Shown here: positions 6,970 through 14,243 of the stretch, one piece after another
How the letters are laid out: each line of letters begins with the position of its first letter
Position numbering within the stretch: the first letter of the stretch is position 1
NCBI GenBank assembly: GCA_910577805.1
Contig: CAJTOE010000016.1
Span: forward strand, 1 to 26,626
DNA: 26,626 nucleotides
Source of the DNA: an uncultured Oscillospiraceae bacterium
GTDB lineage: Bacteria > Bacillota > Clostridia > Oscillospirales > Oscillospiraceae
Direction of reading: 5' to 3'
Position numbers and translations under genes: made by a program
The notes under the pieces: model-generated
What the model was told of the DNA's origin: nothing
The model's database searches: none
The model's input: the letters and a program-made list of their open reading frames with translations, nothing else

Positions 6970-7066
6970 GGCGCTGCTCCTTTACGCTGAAGGCTGCGCC
7001 CCCCGCCATGTCCATGACGTTGCCGCGGGCGATAAACTGCTTGAATTCACTGAAAAATCTCTTCAT
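6962..7066 (-). pseudogene. mscL: Remnant of mscL (large-conductance mechanosensitive channel)
   Basis: A 34-aa ORF too short for most gene callers. Its N-terminus, FFSEFKQFIARGNVMDMA, matches the amphipathic S1 helix and start of TM1 in MscL (E. coli: IIKEFREFAMRGNVVDLA). The expected VGVII is then missing and GGAAF resumes briefly before the reading frame ends (SVKEQRHG). Everything after the first third of TM1, that is the pore helix rest, loop, TM2 and cytoplasmic bundle, is absent, so no channel can form. The ATG overlaps the PilZ stop by 4 bp (ATGA), the arrangement an intact gene would have, and its stop overlaps the start of the next gene. The deletion therefore removed most of mscL while keeping the operon continuous. 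Confidence 0.75.
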
Positions 7067-7845
7067 CGCTTCCGCTCCGCTTCCAGCACCGCCGGGTCGC
7101 CCTCCCAGTGGCCCTCTTCCGCCTTCATCAGGGTCTGGCGCATTCCCATTTGCAGATTGAACAGCATCCGGTTCAGGGACGTGATCTCCTGCTCGGTCAG
7201 CTGGGCGAACAGGATGCCGTACTGGAATTTGCCGTTGCGCTCGGTACAGCGGACGATCTGGCCGATGTGATTGAAGGGGCTGTACTCCTCCAGCTTGATG
7301 CGGATGCGGACCACCTCGTCCTCACTGTGGACGTACTCCGACTCCACACAGCAGCCCCCTGTGCTGATATTGACCAGCTGGCAGTCCTCCGGGTGGCGGT
7401 AATGGTCGTCGTCCTTGCGGTAGAGGAAGGCCGGGGCGGTGAGCGGCAGGCGGAAGTTTTCCCGCGTTTCGTCGTGAACCTCCGCCTTCATGTCCTTGAC
7501 CTTGAACACCGTCCGGTTGGATTCCTCCACCACGGCGTTCAGGAAGATGGGGACGAGCCGCTTGTCATAGCCGCTGAGCCGGACCTCCGCATTGAGGGGG
7601 CAGGTCTTGAAGGACAACTCCCCAGGCAGACGGCCCAGCGTCGCGGTGGTCTGGGTCAGCTCCAGGACCCGGCCCGTGAGCAGATAGTCCCCGTCCTTCA
7701 GCGTTACGTCGATGCGCATTCCGTTCGTCAGATTGCCCGAGGTGCTGCCGGTTGGCTCCCGCTTGGTGCCCGGCTCAATGTCCGTTTGTGTGGTGGTCTT
7801 TGCCGGCTCTTTTTCCTTCTGGAACAGCGATGAAAACAGACCCAT
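7063..7845 (-). CDS. PilZ-domain protein (YcgR-like c-di-GMP receptor)
   Basis: 260 aa. The C-terminal half carries the PilZ signature: RENFR at 128-132 (RxxxR) and NISTGG at 159-164 (the [D/N]xSxxG element), which together bind cyclic di-GMP. The N-terminal half (about 40-120) is a beta-rich region like the YcgR-N/PilZN domain, after a low-complexity, Thr-rich 40-residue lead. This domain pairing is typical of flagellar-brake or adhesion regulators, although no motility gene is in the window, so the output is unknown. Ribosome site AAAGGAAG precedes the ATG. It lies 58 bp after serS and is translationally coupled (ATGA) to the mscL remnant. Confidence 0.9.
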   Translation of the reverse strand: MGLFSSLFQKEKEPAKTTTQTDIEPGTKREPTGSTSGNLTNGMRIDVTLKDGDYLLTGRVLELTQTTATLGRLPGELSFKTCPLNAEVRLSGYDKRLVPIFLNAVVEESNRTVFKVKDMKAEVHDETRENFRLPLTAPAFLYRKDDDHYRHPEDCQLVNISTGGCCVESEYVHSEDEVVRIRIKLEEYSPFNHIGQIVRCTERNGKFQYGILFAQLTEQEITSLNRMLFNLQMGMRQTLMKAEEGHWEGDPAVLEAERKR

Positions 7846-7903
7846 GTGTGTTTCTTCCTTTCCAAAAATATTTTTATTGGGGAGATTTTTTTACCCTCAT
7901 TTG

Positions 7904-9217
7904 TCAGGGGGAAGTCTTTTGGGGGACCATGATCTGGAGTCCGCCCATGTAGGGCTGCAAGACTGTCGGGATGGTCACGCTGCCGTCCGCCTGGAGGTTG
8001 TTTTCCAGAAATGCGATCAGCATCCGGGGCGGCGCTACCACGGTATTGTTGAGCGTGTGGGGCAGGTAGGTCTGGCCGTTTTCGCCCTTGACCCGGATTT
8101 TCAGACGGCGGGACTGTGCATCCCCCAGGTTGGAGCAGGAGCAGACCTCAAAGTATTTCTTCTGCCGGGGGGACCAGGCCTCAATATCGCAGGATTTTAC
8201 CTTCAAGTCCGCCAGGTCGCCGGAGCAGCACTCCAGCTGCCGCACAGGAATATCCAGGGACCGGAACAGGTCCACCGAGTAGCGCCACATCTTCTCGTAC
8301 CACTCCATGGAGTCCTCCGGCTTGCAGACCACGATCATTTCCTGCTTCTCGAACTGGTGGATGCGGTACACCCCGCGCTCCTCCAGGCCGTGGGCGCCCT
8401 TCTCCTTCCGGAAGCAGGGGGAGTAGGAGGTGAGCGTCTGGGGAAGGGCGGACTCCGGGAGCATCTGGTCAATGAATTTGCCAATCATGGAATGCTCGCT
8501 GGTGCCAATCAGATACAGGTCCTCGCCCTCGATCTTGTACATCATAGCGTCCATGTCCGTCTGGCTCATAACGCCCTCTACTACGTTGCCGTGAATCATG
8601 AAGGGGGGGATGCAGAACGTGAAGCCCTTGGCAATCATAAAATCGCGGGCGTAGGCCAGCACCGCCTCGTGGAGCCGGGCAATATCGCCCATCAGATAGT
8701 AGAAGCCGTTGCCGGACACCCGGCCCGCGGCGTCCATATCCACGCCCTGGAAGCTCTCCATGATCTGGGTGTGGTAGGGGATGTCAAAGTCCGGGACCAC
8801 GGCCTCACCGAAGCGCTCCACCTCTACGTTGGCGGAGTCGTCGGGGCCGATGGGGACAGAGGGGTCGATGATGTTGGGGATGACCAGCATGATTTTGCGG
8901 ATCTCCTGGGCCAGCTCTGTTTCCTGCTGCTCCAGCTGGGCCAGACGGTCCGCGTTGGCCTTCACCTGGGCCTTGGCCTCCTCGGCCTCCTGGAGCTTGC
9001 TGGGGTCCTTTTTGGCCTGCCCCATCAGCATACCCACCTGCTTGCTCAGGGCGTTCCGGGCGGTACGGAGCTGCTGGGCCTCCGCAATCACGGTGCGGTT
9101 CTTCTGGTCCAGCTCCAGTACCTGGTCCACCAGGGGGAGCTTCGCGTCCTGGAATTTCTTCTTTATGTTTTCCCGGACTGCGTCGGGGTTGTCTCGAATG
9201 AATTTGATGTCTAACAT
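7904..9217 (-). CDS. serS: Serine--tRNA ligase
   Basis: A class II synthetase charging tRNA-Ser and tRNA-Sec. 437 aa. The N-terminal long coiled-coil arm (about 28-110) grips the tRNA variable loop; the core follows with SYSPCFRKEKGAHG and YRIHQFEKQEM (motif 2) and PPRMLIAFLENN (motif 3). The motif 2/3 wording (KEKGAHGLEERG, NNTVVAPPRM) differs from the E. coli/Bacillus forms (SEAGSAGRDTRG, NGSxLAVGRT) and is a form I associate with gut Clostridia, not evidence of loss of function. AAGGAGAG precedes the ATG. A perfect parS lies about 25 bp upstream, so ParB spreading could influence expression. No T-box leader fits in the 46-bp gap. Confidence 0.96.
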   Translation of the reverse strand: MLDIKFIRDNPDAVRENIKKKFQDAKLPLVDQVLELDQKNRTVIAEAQQLRTARNALSKQVGMLMGQAKKDPSKLQEAEEAKAQVKANADRLAQLEQQETELAQEIRKIMLVIPNIIDPSVPIGPDDSANVEVERFGEAVVPDFDIPYHTQIMESFQGVDMDAAGRVSGNGFYYLMGDIARLHEAVLAYARDFMIAKGFTFCIPPFMIHGNVVEGVMSQTDMDAMMYKIEGEDLYLIGTSEHSMIGKFIDQMLPESALPQTLTSYSPCFRKEKGAHGLEERGVYRIHQFEKQEMIVVCKPEDSMEWYEKMWRYSVDLFRSLDIPVRQLECCSGDLADLKVKSCDIEAWSPRQKKYFEVCSCSNLGDAQSRRLKIRVKGENGQTYLPHTLNNTVVAPPRMLIAFLENNLQADGSVTIPTVLQPYMGGLQIMVPQKTSP

Positions 9218-9242
9218 GGTATCCTCTCCTTTTTATATTCGA

Positions 9243-9258
9243 TGTTTCACGTGAAACA
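9243..9258. promoter_or_regulatory. parS centromere site 1
   Basis: TGTTTCACGTGAAACA, a perfect 16-bp palindrome (18 bp with its flanking A/T) that fits the Firmicutes parS consensus TGTTNCACGTGAAACA. It is 5 bp from the stop of the membrane coiled-coil gene and 25 bp upstream of serS. Confidence 0.95.
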
Positions 9259-9263
9259 TTTCC

Positions 9264-9851
9264 TTAGTACAGTGCGTCATAAATTTCCTGGTAGCGGCCG
9301 GCAGGGGAGAAGCGGTCATTCTCCGTAGTACTCTCCTTGGGGAGGTATTCCACAAGCTTCTGGTTCTGCATGGTCTCGATGAGCTGGCGGCACAGCTTAT
9401 ACCGGCCCCGGACATAGGCTTCGTTCACCTGCCAGAAGTAATCCAGCGCTTTTTCGGCGTTGTCCAGCCGGGTCTGGAGACCCGTTTTTTCCTCCTCCAG
9501 GGCTGTCTTGCTCTGCTCCATAGCCTGGAGCTGCTGTTCCAGCTCCTCCACCTGCTGCTGGAGCTTGGCGTTGTCCTCGTAGAGGGACTGCACCGACTGC
9601 ATCGCCGACATGGACTCCCGCAGGCCGGACATGGATTCCGTCAGTCCGCCGATCATTTCGTTGCTCTGGCGGCGCTCCATGAACAGGGAGACAAGCAGGA
9701 GCAGAAACGCCGCCACAAACAGTATCACGATGTAGGTCAGCACCGATTGCTGGCGCTTGCGCTGGGTGCTGTTCCGGCGGGGACGTGCCTTTCCGGAGTC
9801 CGGGCCAGGGCCGGGGATATCCGGGGTGCGGGAGGCGTTTGGCTCATTCAT
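9264..9851 (-). CDS. Membrane-anchored coiled-coil protein of the par operon
   Basis: 195 aa, no family recognised. A basic cytosolic N-terminus (KARPRR, QRKRQQ) is followed by one strong membrane helix (37-58), then about 75 residues of coiled coil (60-135, Glu/Gln/Leu heptads) and a C-terminal region with YVRGRYKLCRQLIE and GRYQEIYDALY. By the positive-inside rule the coiled coil faces outward. Its ATG overlaps the parB stop by 8 bp and has GGGAGGGGG about 9 nt upstream, so it is translated with parA and parB. A role linking segregation to the envelope is possible but unproven; a cell-wall or division-type structural role is equally compatible. Confidence 0.85.
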   Translation of the reverse strand: MNEPNASRTPDIPGPGPDSGKARPRRNSTQRKRQQSVLTYIVILFVAAFLLLLVSLFMERRQSNEMIGGLTESMSGLRESMSAMQSVQSLYEDNAKLQQQVEELEQQLQAMEQSKTALEEEKTGLQTRLDNAEKALDYFWQVNEAYVRGRYKLCRQLIETMQNQKLVEYLPKESTTENDRFSPAGRYQEIYDALY

Positions 9852-10737
9852 AGAGAATATCCCCCTCCCGTCCGTGGGCCTGGAGCCACGTCAGCAGAGA
9901 GTCCAGGTCCTGGCTGTTGTAGTACTCCAGCTGAATGCGGCCCTTGTCGCCCTTGGCGGTGATGGTCACTTTTCGGCCCAGCTGCCCGGACAGCGTCTTT
10001 TCCACCTCCCCCAGGTAGAGCGCAATGGGGTCGTCCGCCGCCCGCTGGGTTTTCTTAGGCTCCTTTTGAAGGGTTTTAATCAGGGCTTCCGTCTGCCGGA
10101 CGGAAAGCCGCTCGGCAATGACCCGCTTGGCCGCCGCCCGCTGTAGGGCCGGGGTGGGGGCGGCCAACAGTGCGCGGGCGTGTCCGGCAGATAACTGGTC
10201 CTGGGCCACCAGCTCCAATAAATCCTCCGGCAGAGCCAGCAAGCGCAGAGTGTTCGTGATGGCGGGGCGGGATTTGCCCATCTGCTGGGCCACCTGCTCC
10301 TGGGTCAGGCCGTATTCCTCCATCAGGGTCTGATAGCCCTGGGCTTCCTCCACCGGGTTCAGGTCCTCCCGCTGAAGGTTTTCAATGAGGCCGATTTCCA
10401 TAACTTTTTTATCGTCCGCCTCGATGATGACCACGGGAACCTCACGGAGGCCCGCGTCTTTCGCGGCCCGCCAGCGGCGTTCTCCGGCGATGATCTGGTA
10501 GTAGCCGGTGGACAGACGGCGGACGGTAAGGGGCTGGATGATTCCATGGATACGGATGGAGTCAGCCAGCTCTGCCAGGGTTTCCGGGTCGAAGCGCTTC
10601 CGGGGCTGATTCAGACCCGGCTCCACCTGGGAGATGGGCAGGGATACCGCCCCGTCCCCTTGGTCCTGAATCTCCGGGGAGCCCAGCAGGGCGTTGAGGC
10701 CCCGGCCTAAACCAGTCTCTTTTGTTCTTTTTGGCAT
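9844..10737 (-). CDS. parB: Chromosome-partitioning protein ParB (Spo0J)
   Basis: ParB binds parS, loads as a CTP-dependent sliding clamp and recruits SMC. 297 aa. The N-terminal LGRGLNALLG (10-19) is the ParA-activating motif; GERRWRA (85-91) and ENLQRE (119-124) form the CTP pocket; the helix-turn-helix spans about 144-170; a C-terminal dimer domain follows. The residues that set parS specificity in ParB (Caulobacter numbering R173, T179, A184, G201) are all present, as R157, T163, A168 and G185. I start at the ATG at 10737 with AAAGGA 8 nt upstream; the longer TTG reading would swallow that site. It is 17 bp after parA, in the order parA-parB. Confidence 0.97.
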   Translation of the reverse strand: MPKRTKETGLGRGLNALLGSPEIQDQGDGAVSLPISQVEPGLNQPRKRFDPETLAELADSIRIHGIIQPLTVRRLSTGYYQIIAGERRWRAAKDAGLREVPVVIIEADDKKVMEIGLIENLQREDLNPVEEAQGYQTLMEEYGLTQEQVAQQMGKSRPAITNTLRLLALPEDLLELVAQDQLSAGHARALLAAPTPALQRAAAKRVIAERLSVRQTEALIKTLQKEPKKTQRAADDPIALYLGEVEKTLSGQLGRKVTITAKGDKGRIQLEYYNSQDLDSLLTWLQAHGREGDILYE

Positions 10738-10754
10738 GGCAATATCCTTTCTCT

Positions 10755-11519
10755 TCAAGCGTTCTGGTGCAGCTCCTCGATCTCCTGGGCCAGCGCGGTG
10801 TAGGCCTCCGCGCCTCTGGAGTAGGGGTCGTAGGCCTGGATGGGCTTTCCGTGGCTGGGCGCCTCAGACAGGCGGACGTTCCGGGGGATCACCGTGGCGT
10901 ACACCTGACCGGGGAAGTGGCGCTTGACCTCCTCTGCCACCTGGAGGGACAGATTGGTCCGGCTGTCGAACATGGTCAGAAGCACGCCCTCCAGACTGAG
11001 CTGGGGGTTGAGTCCTTTTTTGACCAGCCGGACGGTGGACAGCAGGTCGCTGAGGCCTTCCAGGGCGTAGTACTCGCACTGGACCGGCACCAGCAGGGCG
11101 TCCGCGGCGCACAAGGCGTTGACGGTCAGCAGCTCCAGGGAGGGGGGGCAGTCGATGAGGATGTAGTCGTACCTGTCCTGGAAGCAGGCCAGGGCTTTGC
11201 GGAGCATGTGCTGGGGGTCCTCCAAGCCGATCATTTCCACCCCGGCGCCGGCCAGGGATTTATTGGAGGGGAGCACATCCCCGAATTTGGTGGAGACCAC
11301 GGCCTTTTCCGGCTCGGCTCCAGAGATCAGAACGTCGTAGATACTGGGGGATGCGGCGCTTTTGTCCACACCCATCCCGCTGGTGGCGTTGGCCTGGGGG
11401 TCAAAGTCACACAGCAGCACCCGTTTGCCCAGCCCCGCCAGCGCGGCGGTCAGGTTCACGGTGGTAGTGGTCTTTCCCACCCCGCCCTTTTGGTTCACGA
11501 CGGCAATGCTGCGGCTCAT
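10755..11519 (-). CDS. parA: Chromosome-partitioning ATPase ParA (Soj)
   Basis: 254 aa, a deviant Walker A ATPase: KGGVGKTT at 11-18, DFDPQANAT (about 38-46) as switch region, and IDCPPSLELLT as the Walker B-like block. Soj binds DNA non-specifically as an ATP dimer, is stimulated by ParB, and in Bacillus also controls DnaA. The short N-terminus without an HTH is the chromosomal type, not the plasmid type Ia. TAGGAGGA precedes the ATG and a near-consensus promoter (11559-11587) lies 40 bp upstream, so noc is not needed to drive it. It heads parA-parB-coiled-coil gene-serS. Confidence 0.97.
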   Translation of the reverse strand: MSRSIAVVNQKGGVGKTTTTVNLTAALAGLGKRVLLCDFDPQANATSGMGVDKSAASPSIYDVLISGAEPEKAVVSTKFGDVLPSNKSLAGAGVEMIGLEDPQHMLRKALACFQDRYDYILIDCPPSLELLTVNALCAADALLVPVQCEYYALEGLSDLLSTVRLVKKGLNPQLSLEGVLLTMFDSRTNLSLQVAEEVKRHFPGQVYATVIPRNVRLSEAPSHGKPIQAYDPYSRGAEAYTALAQEIEELHQNA

Positions 11520-11558
11520 TCGCAGTTCCTCCTAATGTGATGATTGTGGTATCAACCC

Positions 11559-11587
11559 ATTATAACAACCGCACGTCCGCATTTCAA
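11559..11587 (-). promoter_or_regulatory. Promoter of parA
   Basis: Minus-strand TTGAAA (11587-11582) and TATAAT (11564-11559) separated by 17 bp, close to the sigma-A consensus. Confidence 0.85.
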
Positions 11588-11701
11588 CCGCTTGTGTGAA
11601 AAAATCGAGGGATTTCGCAAAGTTTAGAGGGGTAAATATGCCGGGTGGAGGAGAATTGCCGCTTTAGGGAGAAGCCGGAGGGCCGCACAACGTTACGAAT
11701 C

Positions 11702-11727
11702 AAAAACATTCTCTAGATTAGAGAGTG
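11702..11727 (-). terminator. Second terminator downstream of noc
   Basis: On the minus strand, CACTCTCTA and TAGAGAATG form a 9-bp stem (one wobble pair) with a 3-nt loop, followed by TTTTT. It backs up the terminator at 11746-11783. Confidence 0.65.
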
Positions 11728-11745
11728 ATTCATATAGTCGATTCT

Positions 11746-11783
11746 CAAAAAAATATCCGCAGCCCCGGAACCCGAAGCTGCGG
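11746..11783 (-). terminator. Terminator of noc
   Basis: On the minus strand a 7-bp stem (CCGCAGC/GCTGCGG) with a 13-nt loop is followed by ATATTTTTTT. It lies about 100 bp after the noc stop, past parS site 2. Confidence 0.75.
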
Positions 11784-11806
11784 AAAAGGGAGGAGAGGAA
11801 ATGAAA

Positions 11807-11822
11807 TGTTTCACGTGAAACA
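11807..11822. promoter_or_regulatory. parS centromere site 2
   Basis: Identical to parS site 1, including the flanking A/T (11806-11823). It lies between the noc stop and the noc terminator, so it is part of the noc transcript. Confidence 0.95.
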
Positions 11823-11882
11823 TTGGGGAAAACAAATTTGCGGAGAACCGGCGACCCTACAGGAAGTTCGCCAGCACATCCA

Positions 11883-12719
11883 TCAAGCCTCCCGCCCCAC
11901 CGCCTGCCCGGACCTCTGGCGGGGAATCCGAATGGTCAGCAGGATTTCCTCCTCGGAGTCCTCCCGCTGGCACTGGGCGTCCACCCCGGCGGAGCGCATC
12001 AAATCCACACTCCGGGACAGCGTGTTCAGAAACAGCCGCACGTCCTTTAAAATAATAGTCCGTTTCGGCTTAGGGGCCGGCTCCGGAGGCGGGGAGAGAA
12101 GCAGCTCCACAAGGCGCTCGGTCTGGGCGACGGTGAGCTGATCGGCTAGAATCTGCTCCACCGCCTTTTGGAGGAGCGCCGGGTCCTCCAGGCGCAGGAG
12201 GGCGCGGGCGTGGCGTTCGGTGCAGCCTCCGTCCCGGAGGGCTTGCAGGATGTCCGGGGGGAGCTTCAGCAGGCGGAGCTTGTTTGCCACAGCGGATTGG
12301 CTTTTGCCGATACGCCGGGCCAGCTCCTCCTGGGAGAGGCGGAAGGTATCCAGGATAGAAGCCAGGGCCTGGGCCTCCTCCCAGAAATCCAGATCCCGTC
12401 TCTGGAGATTTTCCACCAGAGCCAGGAGGGAGGAGGCGGAGGAATCGGCCTGGACAGAGAGGCAGGGGACCTGGTCCATACCCAGGAGCTGGGCGGCCCG
12501 GAGCCGCCGTTCTCCGGCGATCAGCTCCCAGCCCTGGGGACAGCGGCGGACGGTGAGGGGCTGCAAGATACCAAGGGCGCGGATGGAGTCCGCCAGGGCT
12601 TGCAGGTCGTCGGGGGAGAACACCTGCCGGGGCTGGCTGGGGTTGGGGGAGATCGCGTCCACCGGCAGGTACAAGATTCGATTCTGGTCAAAGAGACCCT
12701 TACGGGGCAGCAGGCGCAT
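11883..12719 (-). CDS. noc: Nucleoid occlusion protein Noc (ParB paralogue)
   Basis: Noc binds NBS sites around the chromosome and, held at the membrane, keeps the division septum off the nucleoid. 278 aa. The CTP-pocket motifs GERRLRA (69-75) and ENLQRR (103-108) and a helix-turn-helix (about 128-155) are shared with ParB. The specificity positions read Q141, K147, K152 and R169, exactly the Noc set (Q173, K179, K184, R201) instead of the ParB set. The C-terminus, PKPKRTIILKDVRLFLNT and ILLTIRIP, aligns with Bacillus Noc. The N-terminal MRLLPRKGLF is shorter than the Bacillus amphipathic membrane helix but has a similar hydrophobic/basic pattern. GGGAGG precedes the ATG. It is a separate unit, closed by tandem terminators before parA. 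Confidence 0.93.
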   Translation of the reverse strand: MRLLPRKGLFDQNRILYLPVDAISPNPSQPRQVFSPDDLQALADSIRALGILQPLTVRRCPQGWELIAGERRLRAAQLLGMDQVPCLSVQADSSASSLLALVENLQRRDLDFWEEAQALASILDTFRLSQEELARRIGKSQSAVANKLRLLKLPPDILQALRDGGCTERHARALLRLEDPALLQKAVEQILADQLTVAQTERLVELLLSPPPEPAPKPKRTIILKDVRLFLNTLSRSVDLMRSAGVDAQCQREDSEEEILLTIRIPRQRSGQAVGREA

Positions 12720-12848
12720 GGACGGAACACCTCCCTAACAAGCTTGTCCGACTGCTTACAGGTATAGTTTAACAGACTTTCCGAAAAATGCAGTCGAAGA
12801 CCGGCGAGGAGAAAAAATTTCGGGAGAAAGATAAATTCCAAAAAACCC

Positions 12849-12877
12849 TTGTATCTTTCTGCAAGTTCCGGTATAAT
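12849..12877 (+). promoter_or_regulatory. Promoter of the dicarboxylate symporter gene
   Basis: TTGTAT (12849-12854) and TATAAT (12872-12877) with 17 bp spacing; start expected near 12884, 39 bp before the ATG. A divergent noc promoter must lie in the same 203-bp gap but I see no clear one. Confidence 0.7.
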
Positions 12878-12922
12878 AGACTTGCAAAAAGCCAGGACTG
12901 AAACTGAGAAAGGGAGGAAATT

Positions 12923-14161
12923 ATGACAAAGCGTAAAATGCCCCTTGCGATGTGGATTTGCGTGGGGCTGATCGTCGGCGTAGCGGCGGGGCTGGTGCTG
13001 ATGGCCGTGCCCAACGGCAAGGACATTGCCAACGGCTACATCAAGCCCTGGGGCACCATCTTTCTGAACCTGCTGAAATTCATCGTCGTGCCGATCGTAC
13101 TCTTTTCCATTGCGTCGGGCGTGATCTCCATGCAGGACGTGGGAAAGGTTGGTTCCATCGGCGTAAAGACCATCGTGTACTATATGTGTACCACGGCGTT
13201 TGCGGTGCTGCTGGCACTGCTGCTGGGCAGTATCGCCAAGGGGATGCACCTGTTCACGGCCCTGGAGACCTCCGGCCTGGAGTACACCCCGCCGGAGGGC
13301 CAGAGCCTGATGGACACGATTGTGAATATTTTCCCGTCCAACGCGGTAGCCCCGCTGGTGAACGCCTCCATGCTCCAGGTGATCGTGATCGCGCTGCTGC
13401 TGGGCTTTGGCATTCTGCTGGCGGAGGAAAAGGGCTTGGTGGCCGCTCAGGTGGTGGACAGCCTGAATGAGGTCTTTATGCGCATCATGGACCTGATTAT
13501 CAAGCTGTCGCCCATCGGCGTGGCGTGCCTGATCTGCCCGGTGGTGGTGGTCAACGGCGCGGAGGTTCTGGGCCATCTGGCCATGGTCCTGCTGGTAGCT
13601 TATGTGGGGTATATCCTCCATGCGGCAATCGTCTACTCTGCCACGGTGGGCGGCCTGGCAGGCATCAGCCCTCTGCAATTTTTCTCCGGTATGGCTCCGG
13701 CCATGATGATGGCGTTTTCGTCGGCCTCCTCTGTAGGTGCGCTGCCGCTGAACCTGGAGTGCGTGGAGCGCTTAGGGGCCCGGCGGGAGGTAGCGTCGTT
13801 TGTGCTTCCTCTGGGCGCGACCATCAACATGGACGGCACCGCCATTTACCAGGGCATCTGCGCCGTATTCATCGCCACAGCCTACGGCGTAAACCTGGGC
13901 GTAGGTGAAATGGCGACCATCGTGCTGACCGCCACTCTGGCGTCTATCGGTACGGCTGGCGTGCCTGGTGCGGGCATGGTAATGCTGGCCATGGTGCTGG
14001 AGAGCGTAGGTCTGCCGGTGGAGGGCATCGCGCTGGTGGCAGGCGTGGACCGGATTTTTGATATGGGCCGGACGACGGTCAATATCACCGGCGACGCAGC
14101 CTGTGCGCTGATCGTCTCCAAGATGGAGGACCGCAAGACGGCGCGGACCCGTATACGCTGA
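12923..14161 (+). CDS. Dicarboxylate/amino acid:cation symporter (DAACS family)
   Basis: A secondary transporter of the glutamate/aspartate/C4-dicarboxylate family (GltP, GltT, DctA, GltPh). 412 aa, the family length, with the expected eight helices and two hairpins. The HP1 serine loop SSASSVGALP is near 263; NMDGT (TM7, cation site) is near 302; the HP2 loop IGTAGVPGAG is near 343; DMGRTTVNITGD (TM8) is near 379. The TM8 arginine is the residue that holds the substrate side-chain carboxylate in GltPh, so an acidic substrate such as aspartate, glutamate or a C4-dicarboxylate is likely. GGGAGG lies 5 nt before the ATG. It is a single gene with its own promoter and terminator, the only large plus-strand gene here. 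Confidence 0.93.
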   Translation: MTKRKMPLAMWICVGLIVGVAAGLVLMAVPNGKDIANGYIKPWGTIFLNLLKFIVVPIVLFSIASGVISMQDVGKVGSIGVKTIVYYMCTTAFAVLLALLLGSIAKGMHLFTALETSGLEYTPPEGQSLMDTIVNIFPSNAVAPLVNASMLQVIVIALLLGFGILLAEEKGLVAAQVVDSLNEVFMRIMDLIIKLSPIGVACLICPVVVVNGAEVLGHLAMVLLVAYVGYILHAAIVYSATVGGLAGISPLQFFSGMAPAMMMAFSSASSVGALPLNLECVERLGARREVASFVLPLGATINMDGTAIYQGICAVFIATAYGVNLGVGEMATIVLTATLASIGTAGVPGAGMVMLAMVLESVGLPVEGIALVAGVDRIFDMGRTTVNITGDAACALIVSKMEDRKTARTRIR

Positions 14162-14182
14162 AAACCGCTTCACACAAACAAG

Positions 14183-14211
14183 AAGGGCCAAGTCCAAAAG
14201 ACTTGGCCCTT
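14183..14211. terminator. Terminator between the symporter gene and tadA
   Basis: A perfect 12-bp stem (14183-14194 with 14200-14211) with a 5-nt loop between convergent genes. The T-tract is poor on both sides, so it is strong as a hairpin and moderate as a terminator. Confidence 0.7.
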
Positions 14212-14243
14212 TCCATATTCCCACAATCAAAAAGAATCCTCTC

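Larger units (their letters stand above)
11520..11882. other. Noncoding interval between noc and parA
   Basis: 363 bp with no credible gene. From right to left on the minus strand it holds the noc 3' tail with parS site 2, two tandem intrinsic terminators, about 110 bp without a recognisable element (11590-11700), and the parA promoter. Confidence 0.8.

Noticed and set aside
7712..9214. 500-aa plus-strand ORF antisense to serS
   Set aside because: A shadow of serS produced by GC-rich codon use; low-complexity Leu/Val/Gly/His content and no domain.
12812..12830. Noc-binding site upstream of noc (AAATTTCGGGAGAAAG)
   Set aside because: Only the outer ATTTC/AAA fits the NBS palindrome; the CCCGGG centre is missing.
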